From an uncultured Clostridia bacterium (lineage in GTDB: Bacteria > Bacillota > Clostridia > Oscillospirales > Ruminococcaceae), in the NCBI GenBank assembly GCA_947510165.1, contig CANNSB010000001.1:62001-126000 (forward strand): DNA of 64,000 nt, read 5' to 3'. Both the position numbers and the translations under genes were made by a program. The notes beneath the pieces were generated by a model. It was not told the origin of the DNA. It made no database searches and worked only from the letters and a program-made list of their open reading frames with translations. Position 1 is the first letter of the stretch, and each line of letters opens with the position of its first letter. This document shows positions 56,546 through 64,000 of the stretch, one piece after another.

Positions 56546-57751
56546 GTGGTAAAAGCTTTGAGTGTTACAGAGATAAATAGTTATATAAAAAATGTTATAT
56601 CTTTAGATGTGTTTTTATCTAGTGTTTATATAACAGGAGAAATTTCTAATTTTACTAATCATAAAAAAACAGGACATTTTTATTTTACTATTAAAGATAA
56701 AAAAAGTAGTTTAAAAGCTATAATGTTTAAAGGATATGCACAAAAAATTTTATTTGATATATATGATGGAATGGAAGTTAGTATAGTTGGAAGTATAAAA
56801 GTTTTTGAAAGAGATGCAAACTGCCAGTTATATTGTGAAAAAATTTTTCCAATTGGTGATGGTTCTTTACACCTTGCTTTTAATCAGCTTAAAGAAAAGC
56901 TTGAAAAAAAAGGATTTTTTAATATTGAAAAAAAGAAAGCTATTCCAAAATACCCTAAAAAAATTTGTGTTATAACAGCAAGTACAGGTGCTGCTATAAA
57001 AGATATATTAAATATATTATCTAGACGATATCCAATAGCAGAAGTTTTAGTGATATCGACTATTGTTCAAGGAATTATGGCAGAAGAAAGCATATCTTCA
57101 TCTATAATTTATTCGAATTCTATTGATGATATTGATGTAATTATACTTGGTAGAGGTGGCGGGAGTTCGGAAGATCTTTGGTGTTTTAATAGTGAAAAAG
57201 TTGCTAAAGAAATATTTAATAGCAAAATTCCAATAATATCTGCTGTTGGTCATGAAACTGATTTCACTATTTCGGATCTTGTTTCTGATATTAGGGCGTC
57301 CACTCCTTCAGAAGCGGCGGAAATTGCTACACCTAATAAAGAAGATCTTTTAGATTATATATTAAAGACAAAAAAATTATTAGAGTATTATATTGGTAAA
57401 AATTATGTAGATATCAAAAAAAATTATAAAAATATTAATCAACGATTAATATTTTTATCACCTAAAAATATTTTAAAAGCTAAAAAAGAAAATGTATTAA
57501 ATATAGAGAAGTTTCTATATAATAACTGTAGATTAAATATAAATAAATATATAAATAAATTTAAAGAAAATTCTTTATTACTCAGTGCTTTAAATCCTAT
57601 GTCTATCATTTTACGAGGATACAGCTTATCTTATAGTGGGGATAAAATTTTATCTAGTATAGATGGTGTTGAAGAAGGAGATATTATTGATATAAAGTTG
57701 AAAGACGGAAGTTTAAGAACACAAGTTTTAGATAATAATTTAAAAATTTGA
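56546..57751 (+). CDS. xseA: Exodeoxyribonuclease VII large subunit
   Basis: 401 residues. Degrades single-stranded DNA with XseB. An N-terminal OB domain (YITGEISNFTNHKKTGHFYFTIKD), then the catalytic domain with VITASTGAAIKDIL, ILGRGGGSSEDLWCFN, SAVGHETDFTISDLVSD and RASTPSEAAEIATP. GTG start behind AAGGAG. Confidence 0.95.
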   Translation: MVKALSVTEINSYIKNVISLDVFLSSVYITGEISNFTNHKKTGHFYFTIKDKKSSLKAIMFKGYAQKILFDIYDGMEVSIVGSIKVFERDANCQLYCEKIFPIGDGSLHLAFNQLKEKLEKKGFFNIEKKKAIPKYPKKICVITASTGAAIKDILNILSRRYPIAEVLVISTIVQGIMAEESISSSIIYSNSIDDIDVIILGRGGGSSEDLWCFNSEKVAKEIFNSKIPIISAVGHETDFTISDLVSDIRASTPSEAAEIATPNKEDLLDYILKTKKLLEYYIGKNYVDIKKNYKNINQRLIFLSPKNILKAKKENVLNIEKFLYNNCRLNINKYINKFKENSLLLSALNPMSIILRGYSLSYSGDKILSSIDGVEEGDIIDIKLKDGSLRTQVLDNNLKI

Positions 57752-57764
57752 AAGGAAGTTTTAT

Positions 57765-57986
57765 ATGAAAAATATGACATTTGAGAGTTCTTTAAAAGAA
57801 CTTGAACAAATTGTTAAAAAGTTGGAAGAAGACAGTATAACTCTAGAAGAAAATATAAAGCTTTATCAAAAGGGAATGGAACTTTCTAAATATTGTAAAG
57901 ATTGTCTAGATAAGTCTGTTTTGAAGGTAAAAGAGATAAATTTAAGTAATTCAGTTGATGAAAAGGAAAAAAAGATTGAAAAATAA
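57765..57986 (+). CDS. xseB: Exodeoxyribonuclease VII small subunit
   Basis: 73 residues, helical. Seen: TFESSLKELEQIVKKLEEDSITLEENIKLYQKGMEL, the XseB family hallmark. It follows xseA by 13 bases with AAAGGAAG and overlaps the ispA start. Confidence 0.95.
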   Translation: MKNMTFESSLKELEQIVKKLEEDSITLEENIKLYQKGMELSKYCKDCLDKSVLKVKEINLSNSVDEKEKKIEK

Positions 57987-58863
57987 AGATAAATTAGATA
58001 ATTATATTAATATTATAAATAATAATATAGAATTATATTTTGATAGTTTTTGTTTGGATTATATCCAGCAAAAAGATATAATAGAGGCGGCAAAATATAG
58101 TATATTTAATGGAGGAAAACGATTAAGACCTATCCTTGTTTTAGAATTTTGCAGAGTTTTATCTGGAGATTATAAAAAAGCAATTTATCTAGCTATCGCT
58201 ATAGAGTTCATACATACATACTCGCTTATACATGATGATCTGCCCTGTATGGATGACGATGATACTAGAAGGGGTAAACCTTCGTGTCATATAGAATATG
58301 GAGAAAGTACAGCACTTTTGGTAGGAGATTTTTTTCTAACACATGCTTTTGAACTGGTTACAAAATCTGATATCTCAGATAGTCTTATATCTAAATGTGT
58401 TTTAGAAATTTCTAGAATGTCTGGTATTTTAGGAATGATTGGTGGACAAGCCATGGATATGTTTCCGCCTATAAATATTTCAGAAGAATATTTAAATAAT
58501 TTAAATTTTTTAAAAACAGGAAAGTTGATACAATTATCATGTAAATTAGGCGTTTTAGCTTCTGGATTAGCAGAAGATAAAAATAATATACTAAATGCTT
58601 CTGATTATGGGAAATATATGGGTATATCATTCCAGATAGAAGATGATATACTAGATATAGTTAGTTCTACATCTATTATAGGAAAAAATATAGGTAGTGA
58701 TAAAAAAAATAATAAACTTACATATCCTAATGTTTTTGGTTTGGAAAATTCTTATAAAAAATCTTCCATATATATAGAAAAATCATTAGAATCTTTAAAC
58801 AATTTTTCGGATATCGATTTTTTAATATGGATGACAAAAAGTTTATTATCTAGAGAAAAATAA
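57958..58863 (+). CDS. ispA: Polyprenyl (farnesyl) diphosphate synthase
   Basis: About 301 residues. Condenses IPP with DMAPP/GPP for isoprenoid carriers. Seen: the first Asp-rich motif LIHDDLPCMDDDDTRRG, GGKRLRPILVL, GGQAMDMF, and the second Asp-rich motif QIEDDILDIV. The start is uncertain: ATG 57958 has no ribosome binding site, while TTG 57976 follows AAAAGG by about 9 bases and gives a more usual N-terminus. Both overlap xseB. Confidence 0.92.
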   Translation: MKRKKRLKNKDKLDNYINIINNNIELYFDSFCLDYIQQKDIIEAAKYSIFNGGKRLRPILVLEFCRVLSGDYKKAIYLAIAIEFIHTYSLIHDDLPCMDDDDTRRGKPSCHIEYGESTALLVGDFFLTHAFELVTKSDISDSLISKCVLEISRMSGILGMIGGQAMDMFPPINISEEYLNNLNFLKTGKLIQLSCKLGVLASGLAEDKNNILNASDYGKYMGISFQIEDDILDIVSSTSIIGKNIGSDKKNNKLTYPNVFGLENSYKKSSIYIEKSLESLNNFSDIDFLIWMTKSLLSREK

Positions 58864-58877
58864 GGGGAAGATCGTGT

Positions 58878-59333
58878 ATGAGTTTTTTTCAAGAAATATT
58901 TAAAAATGAAATTCTTAATATTTCTATCTGTTCTTGGTTTTTAGCACAAGTTATTAAAGTTTTTATAAATCTATTATTGACAAAAGAATTTTCATTTGAA
59001 AGATTTATTGGAGCAGGTGGTATGCCCAGCTCACATTCTTCAACTGTTTCTGCATTAGTTATAGCTATTGCTAGGGTTGAAGGAGTTTCATCTAGCTTAT
59101 TTGGAATATCATTTGTATTAGCTTCTATAGTTATGTATGATGCTATGGGTGTTCGTCGTGCTGCTGGAGAGCAAGCAAAGGTTATTAATTTATTTGTAGA
59201 AAAGCATGATGAAAATTCGGATTATCCAATAGATAAAAAACTGAAAGAATTTTTAGGACATACTCCAATAGAGGTTATAGGTGGTGCTATTTTAGGAATT
59301 TTAGTTGGATCTTTTTATCCGATAATAGTTTAG
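58878..59333 (+). CDS. Divergent PAP2 family membrane protein (DUF212/YuiD-like)
   Basis: 151 residues, about four TM helices. The motif GAGGMPSSHSSTVSALVIA and the later MYDAMGVRRAAGEQAKVIN and LGHTPIEVIGGAILGILVG are diagnostic of the divergent PAP2 (acid phosphatase-like) family, often found between ispA and dxs in Clostridia. It may act on prenyl or lipid phosphates; no substrate is proven. Confidence 0.93.
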   Translation: MSFFQEIFKNEILNISICSWFLAQVIKVFINLLLTKEFSFERFIGAGGMPSSHSSTVSALVIAIARVEGVSSSLFGISFVLASIVMYDAMGVRRAAGEQAKVINLFVEKHDENSDYPIDKKLKEFLGHTPIEVIGGAILGILVGSFYPIIV

Positions 59334-59357
59334 TATAATAATACAGAAGGTTAAAAT

Positions 59358-61226
59358 ATGAATAAAAATATATTAGATAATATTAATTCACCTGAAGATA
59401 TAAAGAAAATGAATTTCGAAAATCTTGATAAATTAGCTGAAGATATACGAGAATTTTTGATATACTCTATATCTAAAACAGGTGGTCATCTAGCTTCTAA
59501 TCTTGGTGTAGTGGATATAACTTTAGCGATGCATTATGTTTTTGATTCGCCAAAAGATAAATTTGTTTTTGATGTAGGGCATCAATGTTATACACATAAA
59601 ATTCTTACAGGTAGAAAAGGTTTATTTGATAATTTAAGAAAATCAGGAGGTTTATCAGGATTTCCTAAACCTTCTGAAAGTATACATGATGCATTTATAG
59701 CAGGACATAGCAGCACCTCTATATCAGCGGCATATGGAATGGATGTTGGATATAGATTACAAAAAAAAGATATGTATAGTGTGGCTTTAATTGGAGATGG
59801 TGCTTTTACAGGAGGAATGCCTTTTGAAGCTTTAAATAACATTGGCAGAGATGATGATTCTAATGTTATAATTATATTTAATAATAACAATATGTCTATC
59901 TCTCCCAATGTTGGCTCTTTTTCAAAATATATGACAGGTATAAGGTCTAACCAATCATATTTAAATATAAAAAAATCATTAGAAAATATTTTAGGAAATT
60001 CAAAATTTTTAGGAAAAAAAATTAAAACCACTCTATCAAATTCAAAAAATCTCATAAAAGATATTGTTTATAATAGGAATTTTTTTGAAGATATGGGTTT
60101 AAATTATATAGGTCCCATCGATGGACATAACATAGCACATCTAGTTAGTATTTTAAATTATGCAAAACAGGTAAACAAGCCAATAGTTATACATATTGAA
60201 ACAACTAAAGGAAAAGGTTATGAATACGCTGAACAAGATCCAGTTTTATTTCATGGAATTCCAAAATTTGATAAAACAACTGGAGATTCTGATATATCTA
60301 ATTGTGATAGTTTTTCTATTGTAGTTGGTAAAGAAATTAAAAATATAGCTGATAGAAATCCTAAAATTTGTGGAATAACAGCAGCTATGACATTGGGGAC
60401 GGGACTACAATTTCTTAAAGAATCTCATCCTAATAGATTTTTTGATGTTGGGATAGCAGAACAACATGGAACAACTTTTTGTGGGGGTTTGTCGTCTTCT
60501 GGTATGATTCCTATTTTTTGTGTATATTCTACTTTTTTACAAAGAGGTTTTGATCAATTGATACATGATATATGTATTGATAAGAAAAGAGTAATATTTG
60601 CGGTTGATAGAGCTGGTATAGTTGGAGATGACGGAGAAACTCATCAGGGTATATTTGATGTATCTTATGGTTTGATGATTCCAAATATTACTATATTTTC
60701 CCCATCTAATTATCAAGAATGCAAAGATTGTTTAAATTTTGCTGTGGATAATATGGAATCTCCTGTAATTATAAGATATCCTAAAGGAAGCCAAGGGAAA
60801 ATAAATACATATCTAGAAAATCAAACTTCATCTATAAATTATAAATATATGGATAATAATTCTAATATTTTAGTTGTTTGTTATGGAAGAATATTTGACA
60901 ATGTGTTAAAAGCTTATGAATTTATTTGTGGTGAAGGAATTTCTATATCTATATTAAAAATAATAAAATTGAAACCTGTAGAAGATGATATATTAAATAT
61001 TATCTGTAAATATAAAAAGGTTTTCTTTTTTGAAGAGGGTATCCAATCAGGTGGATTAGGTGAGCATATTTTATATAAGTCTTTTAAAATAGGGTTTAGA
61101 GGTTTTTATAAAATTATAGCAATAGAAGATAGTTTTGTAGAGCAAGGTGATATTAATTTTCTTTTTAAAAAATTTGGATTTGATGCTGAATCTATATGTA
61201 AAACTATTTTAAATGAGGAGAGATAA
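59358..61226 (+). CDS. dxs: 1-deoxy-D-xylulose-5-phosphate synthase
   Basis: 622 residues. Thiamine-diphosphate enzyme making DXP from pyruvate and glyceraldehyde 3-phosphate, the first step of the MEP isoprenoid route. Seen: KTGGHLASNLGVVDITLAMH, ALIGDGAFTGGMPFEALNN (ThDP site), IVGDDGETHQGIFDVSY and the C-terminal EEGIQSGGLGEHI. It ends two bases before the tlyA start. Confidence 0.96.
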   Translation: MNKNILDNINSPEDIKKMNFENLDKLAEDIREFLIYSISKTGGHLASNLGVVDITLAMHYVFDSPKDKFVFDVGHQCYTHKILTGRKGLFDNLRKSGGLSGFPKPSESIHDAFIAGHSSTSISAAYGMDVGYRLQKKDMYSVALIGDGAFTGGMPFEALNNIGRDDDSNVIIIFNNNNMSISPNVGSFSKYMTGIRSNQSYLNIKKSLENILGNSKFLGKKIKTTLSNSKNLIKDIVYNRNFFEDMGLNYIGPIDGHNIAHLVSILNYAKQVNKPIVIHIETTKGKGYEYAEQDPVLFHGIPKFDKTTGDSDISNCDSFSIVVGKEIKNIADRNPKICGITAAMTLGTGLQFLKESHPNRFFDVGIAEQHGTTFCGGLSSSGMIPIFCVYSTFLQRGFDQLIHDICIDKKRVIFAVDRAGIVGDDGETHQGIFDVSYGLMIPNITIFSPSNYQECKDCLNFAVDNMESPVIIRYPKGSQGKINTYLENQTSSINYKYMDNNSNILVVCYGRIFDNVLKAYEFICGEGISISILKIIKLKPVEDDILNIICKYKKVFFFEEGIQSGGLGEHILYKSFKIGFRGFYKIIAIEDSFVEQGDINFLFKKFGFDAESICKTILNEER

Positions 61227-61227
61227 A

Positions 61228-62031
61228 TTGTCTTTAAAAGAAAGAATAGATATTTTATTATTTAATAAAGGTATTTGCTCTAGCAGAGAGAAAGCAAAAG
61301 CTTTAATCATGGCTGGAAATATCTTTATAGGGACAGAGCGTGTAGATAAAGCAGGAACAACGGTTGATATAAATTCTGATATTATTGTTAAGCAGAAAAA
61401 AAACACATATGTTAGTAGAGGAGGACAAAAATTAGAAAAAGCTATTAAAAAAAATTCTATTGATCTTTCAAATAAAGTATGCATGGATGTTGGTGCATCT
61501 ACAGGAGGATTTACAGATTGTATGATTAAAAATTCTGCCTCCAAAGTTTATTGTATAGATGTTGGATATGGACAACTTGATTGGGAACTTAGAAAATTAG
61601 AAAATATTATAAATTTAGAGAGAACTAATATAAGATTTTTGTCTAAAGAAAAGATTTTGGATGATATAGATTTTATTTCTGTTGATGTTTCGTTTATTTC
61701 TTTAAAAATTGTTATTCCTATTTTAGAAAAATTCTTAAAAAAAAATGGAGAAGCAGTTCTATTAATTAAACCACAATTTGAGGCAGGAAAAGAGAATGTT
61801 GGCAAAAATGGTGTTGTTAAAGATGCTAAAATACATTTAAATGTTATATACGAAATATATAATTTTTGTATTGAAAAATTATATAGTGTTTTAGATATAG
61901 ATTATTCACCAGTTAAAGGTCCAAAAGGAAATAGAGAGTATATAATGTATATTAAACGCTCTACAGATCAAAGTTTGATTTCATATAATGATATTGAAAA
62001 AGTTGTATGTATATCTCATGAAAATTTATAG
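61228..62031 (+). CDS. tlyA: TlyA family rRNA methyltransferase / hemolysin A-like (TTG start)
   Basis: About 267 residues. N-terminal S4 RNA-binding domain (KERIDILLFNKGICSSREKAKALIMAGNI), then a FtsJ/RrmJ-type SAM methyltransferase (YVSRGGQKLEKAI, CMDVGASTGGFTDCMI, VCLLIKPQFEAGKE-like block seen as VLLIKPQFEAGKENVG). Likely 2'-O-methylates rRNA. TTG 61228 gives the family start and follows AGGAGAG; the ATG at 61213 lies on that site inside dxs. Confidence 0.93.
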   Translation: MSLKERIDILLFNKGICSSREKAKALIMAGNIFIGTERVDKAGTTVDINSDIIVKQKKNTYVSRGGQKLEKAIKKNSIDLSNKVCMDVGASTGGFTDCMIKNSASKVYCIDVGYGQLDWELRKLENIINLERTNIRFLSKEKILDDIDFISVDVSFISLKIVIPILEKFLKKNGEAVLLIKPQFEAGKENVGKNGVVKDAKIHLNVIYEIYNFCIEKLYSVLDIDYSPVKGPKGNREYIMYIKRSTDQSLISYNDIEKVVCISHENL

Positions 62032-62040
62032 GAGGTTATT

Positions 62041-62904
62041 ATGAATATATTTATAATAACTAATACTTTGAATGATATTAAAATGAAGGTAACTAAAAGT
62101 GTTATAAATTTTTTAAAAAGATATAACTGTAATATATATTCTGATATTAAATATGAGAATAAATTTTCATTAATTAAAAATATTGAATTTACTTCTATAG
62201 AAAATATTCCAGAAAATTGTGATATAATTATTTGTATTGGTGGGGATGGAACAGTTATACATAGTGCTAAGTATAGTCTTAAACATCAAATTCCTATATT
62301 ATCTATAAATGTTGGAAGATTGGGTTTTCTTGCCAGTATAGAATCAGATCAGATAGAGGATATTAGCAGTATATTTTCTGGGAAATATACTGTAGAAGAT
62401 AGGATGACTTTAGATATAGAATATAATAATATAGGATATCTAAATAAATATACTGTTATAAATGATATTGTTTTATCTAGAGGATCTCTTTCTAGGATAA
62501 TAGATATTGATTTATTATGTATTGAAAAGCTCGTTGGAAATTTTAGAGGAGATGGTATTATTTTTTCAACTCCAACTGGATCTACTGCATATTCTTTATC
62601 TGCTGGGGGACCTATAGTTGATAATTCTTTAGATTGTATAATGGTGACACCTATATGTCCACACTCTCTTTTTTCTAAAACTATAATGTTTTCTGATGAT
62701 AAAACACTTCATATAAAAGCTAAACTTAAGGATGATATGACATCATATTTAACTTTAGATGGAGATATAGTTTTACCCTTTACAAATAATAGTAGTGTTA
62801 ATATAAAACGAGGAAAAAATTCCTTTTCTTTAATTAATATAAATAACAGTAGTTTTTTTGAAGTTATAAATAATAAATTTTCTGGACGAACAGGTTTAAA
62901 TTAA
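62041..62904 (+). CDS. nadK: NAD kinase
   Basis: 287 residues. Phosphorylates NAD+ to NADP+. Seen: the ATP motif IICIGGDGTVIHSAK, NVGRLGFLASIE, the NDIVLSRGS block and DGIIFSTPTGSTAYSLSAGGPIV. TAGGAGG precedes the ATG. It is part of the conserved tlyA-nadK-argR-recN series. Confidence 0.95.
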   Translation: MNIFIITNTLNDIKMKVTKSVINFLKRYNCNIYSDIKYENKFSLIKNIEFTSIENIPENCDIIICIGGDGTVIHSAKYSLKHQIPILSINVGRLGFLASIESDQIEDISSIFSGKYTVEDRMTLDIEYNNIGYLNKYTVINDIVLSRGSLSRIIDIDLLCIEKLVGNFRGDGIIFSTPTGSTAYSLSAGGPIVDNSLDCIMVTPICPHSLFSKTIMFSDDKTLHIKAKLKDDMTSYLTLDGDIVLPFTNNSSVNIKRGKNSFSLININNSSFFEVINNKFSGRTGLN

Positions 62905-62928
62905 ATGGTATATTAGGGAGGTTTTTTT

Positions 62929-63381
62929 ATAAAATCTATAAGACATGAAAAAATATTTAATTTAATTGAAGAAAAAGATATTCATACTCAAGATGAATTA
63001 TTAACTATCCTAAAAGATATGAAATTTGATATAACACAAGCAACGGTTTCTAGAGATATAAAAGAATTAGGATTAGTTAAAATATTGGGAGATGATGGTC
63101 TTTATAAGTATAAAAGTTTTAATAATAAAAATAATTCTGATGAATTATTTCATTTAAATAAATTTTTATTAAATGGAATACGTTTGGTAGATTTTGGTGG
63201 AAATATAGTTATAATTAAATGTTTTGAAGGTATGGCTCAAGGGATATGCGCTTTTATAGATAAAGAATATAAAAATGAGTTTCTCGGGACCATTGCTGGA
63301 GATGATACAATTTTTATACTTTTCAAAACAGAAGATGAGTCCAAGATATTTTATAAAAAACTAAAAGAAAATTATATCTAG
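62929..63381 (+). CDS. argR: Arginine repressor ArgR, ATA start
   Basis: 150 residues, the usual length. Arginine-responsive repressor/activator. N-terminal winged helix: KSIRHEKIFNLIEEKDIHTQDELLTIL, then TQATVSRDIKELGLVKI; C-terminal arginine-binding domain with GTIAGDDTIFILF. The N-terminal 30 residues are only included if translation begins at ATA 62929, seven bases after AGGGAGG (62915-62921). The frame has a stop at 62914 and no ATG, GTG or TTG before ATG 63019, which would delete half of the DNA-binding domain. Confidence 0.9.
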   Translation: MKSIRHEKIFNLIEEKDIHTQDELLTILKDMKFDITQATVSRDIKELGLVKILGDDGLYKYKSFNNKNNSDELFHLNKFLLNGIRLVDFGGNIVIIKCFEGMAQGICAFIDKEYKNEFLGTIAGDDTIFILFKTEDESKIFYKKLKENYI

Positions 63382-63404
63382 TTTTATGAATAGGAAGTTT
63401 TAAT

Positions 63405-64000
63405 ATGCTGAAGTCTTTATATATAGAAAATATGGCTATAATAGAAAAAATGTCTATAGACTATAACTATGGATTTAACATATTTACAGGGGAAACAGGT
63501 GCAGGAAAATCCATTATAATAGGATCTATTAATTTTATATTAGGAAACAAACTTTCTAAAGACATAATAAGATATGGCTTTGACAGGGCAATTGTAATTT
63601 GTGTTTTTGATGATGTTTCTAATAAAATTTATGAGATATTAAATAAATATGGATTAAATTTAAATGATAGTGAAATTATAATACAAAGAGAAATAAATAA
63701 AGATGGTAAAAGTTATGCAAAAATATGCGGAAAACCTATAACGGTTTCTATACTTAAAGAGATAGGTAGATATTTGATAAATATACATGGTCAACATGAT
63801 ACATATAAACTTTTTTCTAAAGATACTCAACTTAAATTATTAGATGAATTTTCTAATACTAAACAACTACTAGAAGAGCTGGATTTTCAATATAAAAAAT
63901 ATTCTGAATTTTCATATAAATTAAAATCTACTATGATAAACGAAGGGGAAATAGAAAAAAAATCAGATCTTTTAAACTATCAATTAAATGAAATTATATC
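63405..64000 (+). CDS. recN: DNA repair protein RecN (5' part)
   Basis: The gene runs off the window end; about 198 residues are visible. SMC-like ATPase in double-strand break repair. Seen: MLKSLYIENMAIIEKMSIDY, Walker A FTGETGAGKSIIIGSI, QREINKDGKSYAKICGKP and LINIHGQHDTYKLF, followed by the start of the coiled coil. ATG 63405 follows AGGAAG. Confidence 0.94.
   Translation, partial: MLKSLYIENMAIIEKMSIDYNYGFNIFTGETGAGKSIIIGSINFILGNKLSKDIIRYGFDRAIVICVFDDVSNKIYEILNKYGLNLNDSEIIIQREINKDGKSYAKICGKPITVSILKEIGRYLINIHGQHDTYKLFSKDTQLKLLDEFSNTKQLLEELDFQYKKYSEFSYKLKSTMINEGEIEKKSDLLNYQLNEII

Noticed and set aside
59588-60055. 155-residue frame opposite dxs
   Set aside because: Antisense to conserved dxs motifs; no start signal.

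Overview
The window is one AT-rich chromosomal segment of a spore-forming Clostridia-type Firmicute. Evidence for this is the complete spoIIIAA-AH cluster, followed by the order asp23-like, nusB, xseA, xseB, ispA, dxs, tlyA, nadK, argR, recN that is usual in that group, a PyrR-attenuated pyrimidine operon, an anaerobic NrdD/NrdG reductase and strong AGGAGG-type ribosome binding sites. A dockerin-like surface protein and a zinc-ribbon/PASTA kinase-like protein fit an Oscillospiraceae-like relative, but this is inference. Biotin uptake without visible synthesis genes and a eukaryotic-looking disordered protein hint at a host-associated life.

Layout. 1-3525: end of lysS, a one-TM protein, LemA, a TPM-domain protein with a Gly-rich tail, and a DUF1292 protein. 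3546-3729: a structured RNA, perhaps 6S. 3788-13228: minus-strand pyrimidine operon pyrR-pyrC-pyrF-carA-carB-pyrK-pyrD with ruvX at its tail, led by a promoter, a PyrR-binding hairpin and an attenuator. 13378-19155: rsmI, a large LRR/dockerin-like surface protein, and rpsF-ssb-rpsR. 19396-26395: ATP synthase operon whose c subunit has the full Na+-site signature. 26458-26695: two tRNA-Ser genes. 27001-32478: an accessory stretch without recognised families: a disordered Ser/Asp- and Pro-rich protein, duplicated two-TM mini-proteins, secreted unknowns, a coupled 52-residue membrane protein, and three tandem secreted coiled-coil paralogues. 32542-38844: trxA, a ferric-iron ABC transporter, birA-bioY with a BirA-type operator, sfsA. 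38885-46108: FIVAR-like repeat protein, FUSC-like protein, nrdD-nrdG, and a PASTA pseudokinase. 46218-50464: aroF-aroB-aroA-aroC. 50622-64000: spoIIIA operon and the nusB-recN block, with recN cut by the window end.

Three observations stand out. First, several genes can only be read in full from start codons other than ATG, GTG or TTG: rsmI (CTG), atpB (ATT), argR (ATA) and the twin mini-proteins (ATT), each behind a well-placed Shine-Dalgarno sequence. Second, many gene ends carry unusually long perfect palindromes (arms 15-34 bp), often including the last codons and lying between convergent genes. Third, the 27-32.5 kb accessory region holds candidate new protein families.
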